Shown here piece after piece: positions 13,501 through 25,500 of a DNA stretch of 64,000 nt. Origin of the DNA: Notamacropus eugenii (lineage: Eukaryota; Chordata; Mammalia; Diprotodontia; Macropodidae); assembly GCF_028372415.1 (NCBI RefSeq), contig NC_092874.1, positions 335,934,651 to 335,998,650 on the forward strand. The letters run 5' to 3'. A program made the position numbers and the translations under genes. Numbering within the stretch: the first letter of the stretch is position 1; every line of letters starts with the position of its first letter. The notes below the pieces were generated by a model. It was not told the origin of the DNA and made no database searches. It saw nothing but the letters and a program-made list of their open reading frames with translations.

Positions 13501-16500
13501 CAATTATATGTAAAGATAGTTTTCAAAATTCATTTTTGTAAGATTTTGACTTCTAAATTTTTCTTCTTCCCTTTCTTCTCTCCTCAAGATAGCAAGCAAT
13601 CAAATACAGGTTATACACGTGCTTCCACCTGCATTCAGACTATTGTAGTTCTTTCTCTGGAAGTGGATAGCATTTTCCATCATGTGTCTTTTGGAATTGT
13701 CTTTGATCATTATATTGCTGAGAAGAGCTAAGTCAATCAGTTGATCGTGGCACAATGCTGTTGTTACTGTGTACAATGTTCTCCTGGTTCTGCTCACTTC
13801 ACTCAGCATCAGTTTATGTAAGTGTTCTCAGGTTTTTCTGAAATCAGCCTGCTCATCATTTCTTATAGAATGATAGTATTCCATCACATTCATTTACCAC
13901 AGTTTGTTCAGTCATTCCCCAACTGATGGGCAATCCCTCAATTTCCAATTCTTTGACACCACAAAAAGCGCTGCTATAGATATTTTGATACATGTGGGTC
14001 CGTTCCCCTCTTTTTAAATGATCTCTTTGGGATACAGACCTGGCAGTGGTATTGCTAGATCATATATGCAGTTTTGTAGCCCTTTGGGTATAGCTGCAAA
14101 TTGTTCTCCAGAATGGTTAGATCAGTTCGTAACTCCACCAACAATGCATTAGTGTTACAATTTTCTCCACATCTTCTCCAGCATTTATCATTGTCCTTTT
14201 CTGCCGTATTAGCCAATCTTATAGGTATGAAGTGCTACCTTAGAGTGGTTTTACATTTCTCTAATCAATAGTGATTTAGAGCATTTTTTTCATATGACTA
14301 TAGAAGCTTTAATTTCTTCATTAGAAAACAGCCTGTTCATATCCTTTGACCATTTATCAATTGGGAAATGACTTGTATTCTTCTAAGTTTGACTCAGTTC
14401 TCTATGTATTTGAGAACTGAGGTCTTTATCAGAAATACTGGCTGTAAAAATTCTTTTCCAGTTTTCTTTCTAATCTTGGTTGCATTGGTTGTTTGTACAA
14501 AAACTTTTAAAAGTAGTCAAAATTATCTATTTTGCATTTTATAATGTTCTCTATCTCTTACCTAGTCACAAATTCTTCCCTTCTCCATAGATTTGATAGG
14601 TAATCCATTCCTTACTCTCCTAATTTGCTTATGGTATCACCCTTTATGTCTAAATCACATACCCATTTTGACTGTATCTTGGTATAGAGTGTGAGATGTT
14701 GGTCTGTCTAGTTTCTGCCATACTATTTTTCAGTTTTCCCACCAATTTTTGTCTAATAGAGAGTTTTTATCCTAGAATTTGGAGTCTTTTGGGCTTATCA
14801 AACAATAGATTCCTATAGTCATTTATAACTGTGTCTCGTGCACCTAACCTATTCCACTAATTTATCACTCTATTTTTTAGCCAATACCAAATAGTTTCGA
14901 TAACTGCTGCTTTATAATATGATACGGCTAGGACACCTTCCTTTGCAGGTTTTTTTCCATTCATTCCCTTAATATTCTTGACCTTTTGTTATTCCAGTTG
15001 AATTTTATTATTTTTTCTAACTCAAAATAATTTTTTTTGGTACTTTAATTGGTATACCACTGAATGAGCAAACTAATTTAGGTAAAATTGTCACTTTTGT
15101 TATATTAGTTTAGCCTATCTATGAGCAACTTATATTTTCCCAATCATATAGATTAGACTATTTGTGTGAAAAGTGTTTTGTAATTGTGTTCATATAGTTG
15201 CTGGGTTTGTAGACTCCCAACTATTTTATAATAGCTGGAGTTATTTTAAATAAAATTTCTCTGTCTCTTGCTGCTGGGCTTTTTTGTTAACATATAGAAA
15301 TGCTGATGATTTATGTGGGTTTATTTTATATCCTACAACTTTGCTAAACTTATTGCTTTGAGCAGTTTTTTGGTTGATTCTCTAAGTATATCATCATATC
15401 ATCTGCAAAGAGTAATAGTTTTGTATCCTCACTGCCTACTCTAATTCCTTCAATTTCTTTTTCTTCTCTTATTGCCAAAGCTAACATTTCTAGTACAATA
15501 TCGAATGGTACTGGTGATAAGGCGCATTCTTGTTTCATGCCTGATCTCACTGGGAAAGCTTCTAGAATATCCTATTACAGATAATGCTTACTGATGACAG
15601 TAGACAGACACTGCTTATCATTTTAAGGAAACTCCATTTATTCCTATGCTCTTTAGTGTTTTTAATAGAAATGGGTACCGTATTTTGTCAAAAGCCTTTT
15701 CTACATTTACTGAAATAATCATGATTTCTGTTAATTTTTTTATCAATATGGTCAATTATGCTGATAGTTTTCCTAATACTGAACCAGTTCTGCATTCCTG
15801 GTATAAATCTCATCTGGTCATAGTGTATTATCTTGATGACAAACTGCTCTAAACTCTTTGCTAATATTTTATTTAAAAGATTTTCATCAATATTCATTAA
15901 GAAAATTGGTTTACAATTTTCTTTCTTTTGGCTTTTCCTGGGTTAGATATCAGCACAATATTTGTGTCATAAAAGGAACTTGGCAGGACTCTTGCTTTGC
16001 TTATTTTTCCAAATAGTTTACGTAGTATTGGAATTAACTGTTCTTCAAACGTTTGGTAAAAATTCACCTGTAAATCTATCTGGCCCTGGAGATTTTTTCT
16101 TACGGAGTTCACTGCTTATTCAATTTCTTTTTCTAAAATGGGGTTATTTTACTTCCTCTTCTGTTAATCTGGGTAATTTATATTTTTGTAAATATTCATC
16201 TATTTCACTTAGATTGTCAGATTTATTGGCACACAGTGGGGCAAAATAGCTTCTAATTATTGCTTTAATTTCCTCTTTATTGCTGGTGAATTTATTCCTT
16301 TTATTTTTGAAACTGGTTTTCTTCTTTCTTCTTATTAATCAAACTAATCCAAGGTTTGGCTTATTTTTTTCATAAAAACAGCTCCTAGTTTTATTAGTTC
16401 AATAGTTTTCTTACTTTTAAATTTATTAATCTCTTTTGATTTTCAGAATTTGTAATTTGGCATTTAGTTGGGGATTTTCAATTTGTTCTTTTCTAGCTTT

Positions 16501-19500
16501 TTTAGTTGTATGCCCAATTAATTTATCTCCTTTCTCTATTTTATTCATATAAGCATTCAGAAATATAAAATTTTCCCTAAGAACTGCTTTGGCTGCATCC
16601 CGTAAGTTTTGTTATGCTGTCTCATAATAGTTCTCTTTGACAAAATTATCAATTATTTCTATGATTTGTTGTTTGATCTACTCATTCCTTGGAATTAGAC
16701 TATTTAGTTTTCAATCAATCTTTAGTTTGGCCCTTTATTACACATAATTTATTGCATGATGATCTGAAAAAGAGGGATTTAATATTTCTGCCTTCCTGCA
16801 TTTGATTATGAGGTTTTAATGCCCCAATATATGGTCAATTTTGTTATAGGTGCCATGTACCACTGAGAAAAAGGCATATTCTTTTCCATCGCCATTCAAT
16901 ATTCTCCATGGGTCTATCATATTTAACTTTTCTAAAATTCTATTCATTTCCTTAACTTCTTGTGGTTCGATTTATCTAGTTCTGAGAGGGGGAGAGGTTG
17001 AGGACTTCCACTAGTAAAGTTTGCTCTCTATTTCTTACTGTAACTTACTTAACTTCTCCTCTAAGAATCTGGATGCTATACCACTTGGTACATATATGTT
17101 TAGTATTGATATTATGACTTCATGGTCTATGGTACCTTCTAGCAAGATGTAGTTTCTTTATCTCTTTTAATTAGATCTACTTTGCTTTTGCTTTATCTGA
17201 GATCAAGATTGCTGCTCCTACTTTTGTTTTACTTCAGCTGAGGAATGATACATTCTGCTCTGGACTTTTACCTTTACTCTGTGCATATCTTTCTGCTTCA
17301 AATCTGCTTGCATTTTATGGGAGAGAGTTCATTCCATTTACAGTTATGATTACTGTGTATTTTCCTCCATCCTATTTTTTCTGTTCATACTTCTCTCTCT
17401 TTTTACCCTGTCCCTTCTGACCACCGACTCCCTCAATCTGTCCCCTCCTTTCTTTCCCCTCCTACTTCCCACAGGATAAGATAAATTTTGATATACAATT
17501 GAGTGTGTATTTTATTCCCTCTGAGTCAAATCCAATGAAAGTAAGGATCCAACAATGCTCACTCCTCCTTTCTCCCCCTCTACTCTAATAGGTCTTTTGT
17601 GCCTATTTATGTGATGTAATTTACCCTATTCTGCCTCCCCCTTTCTTCTTCTCTCAGTACAATTCTTTTTTTCACCCCTTAATTTTTTTTATATCATCAC
17701 ATTAAAAATCAACTTATACTCACACAACCTCTGTCTATGTATACTCTTTCTAATTGCCCTAATAGAGATACAATTCTTAAGAATTAAATGCATCAATGCA
17801 CCATCTTCATGTGTAGGGATGTAAAGCTTTTTTTTTCCCTTTTCTGTTTACCTTTTTATGCTTCTTTTGAGTCTTGTATTTGAAAATCAAATTTTCTGTT
17901 CAGTTCTGGTCTTTTCATCAGGAAAGCTTGAAAGTCCTCAATTTCATTGAATATCCATCTTTTCCTCTGAAAGATTAAGCTCAATTTTGCTGGGCAGCTG
18001 ATTATTGCTGGTAATCCAAACTCCTTTAACTTCTGGAATATTATATTTCAAGCCCTATGATCCTTTAATGAAGAAACTGCTAAATTCTGTGTAATCTTGA
18101 CTGTGGCTCTTTAATATCTGAATTGTTTCTTTCTGGCTGCTTGCAGTGTTTTCTCCTTGACCTGATAATTGGCTATAATATTCCCTGGAGTTTTCATTTT
18201 GGAATCTCTTTCCTAAGGTGATTGGTGGATTCAGCCAATTACTATTTTACCCTCCTGTTTCTAGGAGATCAGAGCAGTTTTCCTTGATAATTTCTTCAAA
18301 GATACTGTCCAGGCTCTTTTTTTGATCATGGCTTTCAGGTAGTTCAATAATTCTTAAATTGTCTCTCCTGGATCTATTTTCATAGCCAGGTTTTTACCCC
18401 CAATGAAAAATTTTACATTTTCTTCTATTTTTTCATTCTTTTGATTTTGTTTGACTGATTCTTGATATTTCATAGAGTCATTAGCTTCCACTTGCCTGAT
18501 TCTAACTTTTAAGGAATTATTTTCTTCAGTTAGCTTTTGTACCTCCTTTTCCATTTGGCCAGTTCTAGTTTTTAAAGAATTGATTTCCTCAGTCAATTTT
18601 TGGCCTTCCTTTTCCAAGCTGCTGACCCTCTTTTGCATAACCCATTTCTTTTCTCAATTTTTGTTCTACCTCTCATCTGATTTTTAAAATCCTTTTCAAG
18701 CTCTTCCAAGAAGGCTTTTTGGGCTTGAGAACAATTTGTATAGCTCTCTGAGGCTTCGTATGTGCTCATTTTGACACTGTTGTCCTCTTTCGAGTTTATG
18801 TTTTGGTCTTCCCTGTCACTATAGTAGCTTTCTATGATCAGGTCCTTTTTCTGCTCATTTTTAAAAGCCTATTTCATGACTTTTAAAGTTGAGCTCCTGA
18901 GACACAGGGGGTACTGTCCCAAGCTTCTTGCACTAAAGGCCAGGGCCTGGTTACTGGCTTTTTATGCTGAGGTGGCCCAGCCTAGCTGTGCCTGTTAGGC
19001 TGGGGTCCCAGGGCTGGCAGTTTGCCTTCTGCTCTGGGGCTGGAGGCCTCACATTTGGCTTGCTGAGCCAGGACTGTGTGGCCTTGGTTGCTAATCTGTT
19101 ATGTGGCCAAGTGCCTCCAATTGGCTTGCCCAGACACCATCTACACTCCCCTTTTATCCAAGTGAGACAGACCTTTCCTGAAGACCTTCTAAGTTATCTT
19201 AAGCTGGAAAATTGTTTCACTCCATCTTTTCTGTGGATTTTGTTGCTCCCGAATCCTCAGGAAATAGTGTTTTTAAAGGCAACTGGGAAGAGCTCAGACA
19301 AATTCCTGGATTCTCTCTGCCATCTTGGCTCCATTTCCTGCCTTTAGGAAATCTTGCCTGGATGTGTTGTAGACATCTTAAACTCAATACACTGAAAACA
19401 GAATTTCGTTACCTTTCTCCCAAACCTTCCCCACCTTCTACCATCTCTATTACTATTACTGTAAAGGACAATACCATCCTCCCAAGGCCTTTCCGGTTTG

Positions 19501-22500
19501 CAACCAATCTGTTTTCAAGGCCTGTCAATTTCACTTCTGCTACGCTGCTCAAATACAACCCCTTCTACATTGCCACCACCCTGGTGTAGACCTTCATTAC
19601 CTCAAGGATGGCTTATTGCAACTGTCTGCTGGTGGGTCAGCCTGTCTCATATCTCTCTCCATTCCAATCCATTCTCCATTCAGCCCCATAAGTCATTTCC
19701 CTAACGTACAGGTTAGACCATGGCATCCTCCTACTCAATAAACCCTAGTGACTTCCTATTGTTTCAAGTAACAAATAAAAAAAAATACCGTTTGGCATTC
19801 AAAGCCTTTATAACCTAGCTTCCTCCTATATTTCCGATCTTACATCTTAATTCCCAACACATACTCTTCAATCCAGTAACACTGGTGTTCAACTGTTTCC
19901 CTGAATAAGACTCACCATCTTCTCTCTGCACCAGGCATTTTTCCTACCTGCCAGTCCCCGCACCTATGCCGGGAATGTTCTTCCTCTTCTATTCCAGACT
20001 ACTGATCTCCTTGGCTTTCTTGAAGTTCCAACTAAAACTCCACCTTTTATAGGAAGCCTTCCCCAACCTCTCTTAACTCCAGTGCTTTCTCTGTTGTTTC
20101 CTATCATTTATATTTGTTTGCCTGAGATCTCCCCCATCAGATCATAAACTCCATGAGGGTAGGAACTGTCTTTTGTTTCTTTTGTATCCCCAGCTTAGCA
20201 CAGTGCCTGGGACATACTAAGCACTTAATAAGTGTTTATCAATTAACTGATAGTACTGGTAAGGGTAGACTGGAGTGGGGAAAGGGCATGCAGGTAGAGA
20301 GATCTGCAAATAGACTACTGCAAGAGTCCAAGGTGTGAATGATATCAATGAAGTCCCATACTGAGGTGTAGGCAGGGGAAGAGGTAACAGATATAAGAAA
20401 TGCTATAGGATTTGGTAAAGGATTGAATGAGAAGTGAGGAAGAGGAAAGGGTCCAAAAAAAAAAACAAAACCCCTCCACAAGAGTATCAAATAGGGGAGA
20501 TTGAATAAGTAGTGGAAACACTGACAAAAATAGTTAAAATTAGGTAATGCAGATTTTGAGGGAAGATAAGCTTGGTTTTAGGCATGTTTGAGCGAAATAT
20601 CAAGGTAGAAATACAGGGCTAGAGCTTGGGAATGAGACCAGGACCAGAATTTTGGAGTAACATATCAAGACTGAAGCCTATATCAGACTGCTAAGAAAGA
20701 GTGAAGTTAAGAGAAAAGATAAAGTCTGACAAAATCTGAGGAACACTCACCTTACAAGATCATGAGAAGGACGAGCAAATAAGATAGGTACATGTTTACA
20801 AAGGAACTACAAGAGTGGTACCTCTGAAGTAAAGAAGGAGAAAGTACGCAGGAAGAGTCTGCTACCCTGATTCACCAAATGCTGCAGAGAACTCATGGAA
20901 GAAAACCAAAAAAGGCCTTTGGAATTAAAGATAAGGATAAGGAGGTCTTTATTGATCTTGGAAATATTTTCCATAGGGCGGTAGGAATGTAAAAGCTAAA
21001 TTACAAAGTCCTAGAAGAGGTGGAAGGAGATGAATGACCTTAAGGGGACAGATAGAGAGTTTAGCTTTAGTCAGTATCAGGAGTTCCCTTCTTCTGAGAC
21101 AGAAGAGAACAAAAGAATTGGGAGCGATTTTAACTTATAACAAGAAACTTATTTTATAAAACTTATTTATTTTTATAAAATAAAAGATTAAAAGACTGGA
21201 ATCCACAGACTCATAAAAAAGGAATCACTGAGGTCATCCTGTATAACATACACCAGAACAAAAATTCTCTATAACATATCCAAAGGTTAGTTGTTTATAC
21301 ACCTGGAAGGTCATTACCTCCTGGAGCAGGCACTTTTTTCTTACATCAATACTCAATTTGTTTTCCAGTAACTTCCTCTCCTTGGTTCTTACTTTTATGA
21401 AAAAATATAATCTCTCTTTAACATGATAGCTTTTGAAATTCTTGAAGATAGCTAACATGTCTCTTTTAAATCTCTTTTCCAGGCTAAATATTCCTACATC
21501 CTTTAACCAATTTTTATACAGCATAATCCCAAGTCTCCATCATCCTGATGTCCTCAGCAGAAAAAGAGGCTAGGTCAAGTACCAATTTGTGAGAGACTTC
21601 AGTGAGGTGTTGTGTTAAGTCATGTGCTGTTAAGTGAAAAGTAGATCAAGGTTTGGGAATTAAGAGTGAAATACTGCTGGGCAGCAGTGAGGATCCATTT
21701 GAAGGCATGCACTATAAATTTATTGTGGGTGAAATCAACTTGACTCCATGCCTTTTTCTCAGGAACAGGAGCAAAAAAACTGGCTAACAGGATTACCCAA
21801 GTTTGAGGATTAGTAGGTCCTCAGGACCAAAGAAAACATCAAGCAAGTCAGAAAACCTAGCACAATAGTTACTGAATCAATTATTAACTCATGTTAGAAA
21901 TACTTAAGAATGAAAGCAAAGCATCAAGGTTTCGTTGGAGGCAATAATAATGGGGACTGACATCTGTATAACACTTTAAGGTTTGCCATGTATTTTACAC
22001 ACATTACTCAATGGAAGTGATCTCTTCATTCTGAGAGTCCCCTACAATGATGCAGACTTGGAAACCCACCCATGCCTGTCTTTACTATGAGACTGTTGTG
22101 CATATTATCCCCAAAAGTTTACCACAGGGAGTTTACTTAAAGTACTGGAGGCCTTCCTTATTTTCTCCCAACCAGGACTAAGGAGCATTCTGGCTTCCCT
22201 TTGGCTTTAAGTAACTAAAAAAATGCAAGCAGCCTGCAAAAAGTTAAGTTTCTGAGCACTGGCATCTAATGAAAAAAAATATGCCACACCTCTAGCCTAT
22301 CTCAATTTCTCCTTGTCTGGTAAGGCAGAGGTTGTGGGAGAAAAGTAAAGACACCAATGCAGAGTTTAGCAATGCTGACCAAGATTTGGAGATACAGCCT
22401 TGTATAGTAGAAAGAATGCTGAATGTGGAATCAGAGGAAACCTATGACACTTAGTTGTGTGACCAAGGACAAGTCAATAAAACCTATGAGAGTCTGTTTC

Positions 22501-25500
22501 CTCACTCATAAAATATGGATAATACCACCCATAGTACTTCATGGATTGTTCAGAGACAAAATGAGATAATGTATGCAAAATGCTTTAGAAACAAAATTAT
22601 TATAGTAATTTCAAATGTTATTAGCAGGGATGTTATCTTCAGGCAAATTACAATCAATAAGCATTTATTAAGGGCTTAATATGAATGTGGCATCCTTATC
22701 AAGCACTGGGGATACAAAGATGGCAAAAATAAAAATAAAAACACCTTTTCCTGCCCACAAGGAGCTCACATTCTAAAGGGGAAGAAAGGATGTAAATATC
22801 TAGGTAAGTACAATGATGTAATAGAGCAGATGGATAGTCTTCTTAAAGGGATAGCAGTCTGGAAAGGCCTCCGGTAAAGGTGGGACTGGAGCTCAATTAT
22901 GTTTTTGGCAAGGCAATTGGGATGACACAGCTAGTACATGCCAAGTGTCTGAAGCTGGATTTGAACTCAGGTCGTCCTGACTCCAGGGCTGGCTCTAACC
23001 ACTGTGCCACCTAGCTGCCTTCACCACACTGGAGTTCAGTCTTGAAGGAAGTCAGGAATGTTAAGAGGCAGAGGTGAGAAGGGGAGTATTCCAGGCACGA
23101 AGATGAAGTGTCATGTATGAGGAATAGCAGTTTGGAGGGGAATAAAGTACAAGGAGAGTGGAAAAGGAGGAAGGGGCCAGATTCTGCAGAACTTTAAATG
23201 CTAAACTTGATTCTGGGGGTAGCAGGGAGCCACAAAAGTTGTTAAGTGGCTGGGTGAGTGACAGGGTCAGACTTATACTTTAGATTGTTATGCTGGGTGA
23301 ATTCAAATGCAGAGTTGAGGATGACCCCATATTTCAAACGATGTGACTGGAAGAATGGTATGTCTTTAACAGCAATTGGGAAGAGGGAAGAGTTTTTGGG
23401 GAAAGTTAATGGGTTGTTTTGGACATAGTAAGTTTGAGATGCCTACAGGGAACAGTTTGAGATACCCAAAAGGTATTTAATGATGCTATGAGTAGCTGTG
23501 CAAAGCAGGCAGCTAAGTGGTACAGGGTGTTGGACTTGGATGGAGCCAGGAAGAACTGAGATGATCTTGTTTCAGAAACTTACTAGCTGGGTGACCTTGG
23601 GCAAGTCACTTCCTTCTCTAAGTTTCAATTTCCTCATCTGTAAAATTGGGATAATAGCACTCACCTCATGGGGTTGCTGTAAGAATCAAATGAGACAACA
23701 CATGTAAAGCACTTTGCAAATCTCAATCTGCTATGTAATACTTTGTTGTTGTTATTATTTAGCAGATTTTGATTAAAGAGGAGGCTGAAGGAAGTTCAAA
23801 AATGGATTGTTATTTATCATTATGAAATAACCTTTTGAGTTTCTGTCATTTGAAGACTGGTATATCTCCTAGATCTTAACTTGATAATAAAAACGTTCAA
23901 TTGTTTAAGTTGCAAGAGTAGATTCCCAAGACATATCACTAGAGAAATCTCCACTTTGTTACTACAGGTTGACAACAATCTATCAAAACATTCTTGGAAC
24001 CACTTATGAACCCACCTAGTCCATATTTCTCTAATATTCACAGGAGTACTACAACATACTTTGAAATCAAGATATACTATGTCAAAAGTATTCCAACCTT
24101 TCCCCTTTTAAATCAAATGACTCTATGCAATACTGTTTAATTAATCTTGTTTATAAATAAAGATAAAGCTACAATTTTTGATGTATTTTATAAAAACGTA
24201 AAATGGAAATCCTTTAAAAGCAAGTCTATCAACCTAAAATCATCTACTTACAAGAATGTCACCTAAACACTTTTTCAGAAAGGCACGCATTATATAAAGA
24301 AGCACTCTTTCATACAATGTTGGCATAGAAAGGCTAACGGACTTCATTTTGGTAACATCTCCGCAATAAAATGAAATGAAAAATTATAAAGCCAACTAGA
24401 TGCTGATCACCATTTAAAGTTATTTGAGGGAAAAGATGGGTAATATAACAACATGAAGACCAAGTGTTGATGTCTATTTCTCAAGTAGAAAAATTTTTAG
24501 AAGGGTTATTCAATTAATTCAACTATTTCTAGTTAAGAGGCAGAGTCAGAATTCAAACCATCCAAACTTGACTCAACTACTGGATTCAAATGTCTTCATC
24601 ATTCAAGGTTTACAAAATGAAAAGTATTTCTTGCCTTTTTTCCTCCAGCAAATCACTGAAGTTGCTATTAATAATGAAAAAAGTTGCAAGTTTTAAGGGA
24701 ACCAGGAAGTTAAAGAAAACCCAAAGAATGAATCTGCCTTGGGAGATCAGAGTTGAGGCTGTAACAAAACTGTGGGGGAAAAGACAACCCAGTCAATCAG
24801 CTACCTAGAACTAAAGGATACAGTGGAATCTGATAACTTAAAATTTTTTTTTATAACTGTATCACAATGTAATTAGTTTCTTTTGCTATGCTATAATTTT
24901 GTTTTATGCATTTAAAAACATGATTCTGAGAAGGGGACAACAGGCTTTACCAGAATTCCAGAAGGGTCCATGAATTTAGAGTCTTGGCTAGAATCCTACC
25001 TCCTGCAAAAAGCCTTTCCCAGTCCCTCTAAATGATAGTGCCTTGCTGCTGAGGTTATCTCTAAGCAGTTATTTTAGAGACTGAAGACTCCTTGAGGGCA
25101 GGACTCTAGCTTCCTTCGTAATCCCAGAGCTTAGTAGCAGATGCTTCACAATGCTTGCTGACTTTCCGGATCCCCTGTAATTCTAGCACCTCCTCTCTAG
25201 TATTTCAGTTTATTCCGTAATAATAAGCATTTATACAATGTTTACTATGTGCCAGGCCCAGTGCTAAGTAATCCTTCACAAACGCTTCATTTGATCCTCA
25301 CAACCACCCTGGAAGGTGACTGCTCCTATTAATTTCATTTTACATTTGAGGAAAACGAGAGAAACAGGTGAAATGACTTGCCCAGGTCTGAGCGCAGCTC
25401 TGAACTAAGGTCTACTCCACTTCTGCAACAATAACTAACACGGACATCATTATAATAATAGCAGTTAACCTCTCTATATAACTATCATTCTACTTGATCC

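Larger units (their letters stand above)
11690..20250 (+). mobile_element. L2 LINE, sense, interrupted by an LTR and an L1
   Basis: L2 sequence is present in three blocks: 11690-12031, 12642-13464 and 19354-20250. The middle block reads the L2 reverse-transcriptase region ('[32 protein letters not shown]', 13.11-13.22 kb). The last block runs to the typical L2 3' end ('ctccatgagggtaggaactgtctt...cttagcacagtgcctgggacatac...aataagtgtttatc'). The frame is heavily decayed. Two insertions split it: the solo LTR 12032-12641 and the L1 13465-19338. It lies antisense to TMED7 in intron 1. Confidence 0.8.
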
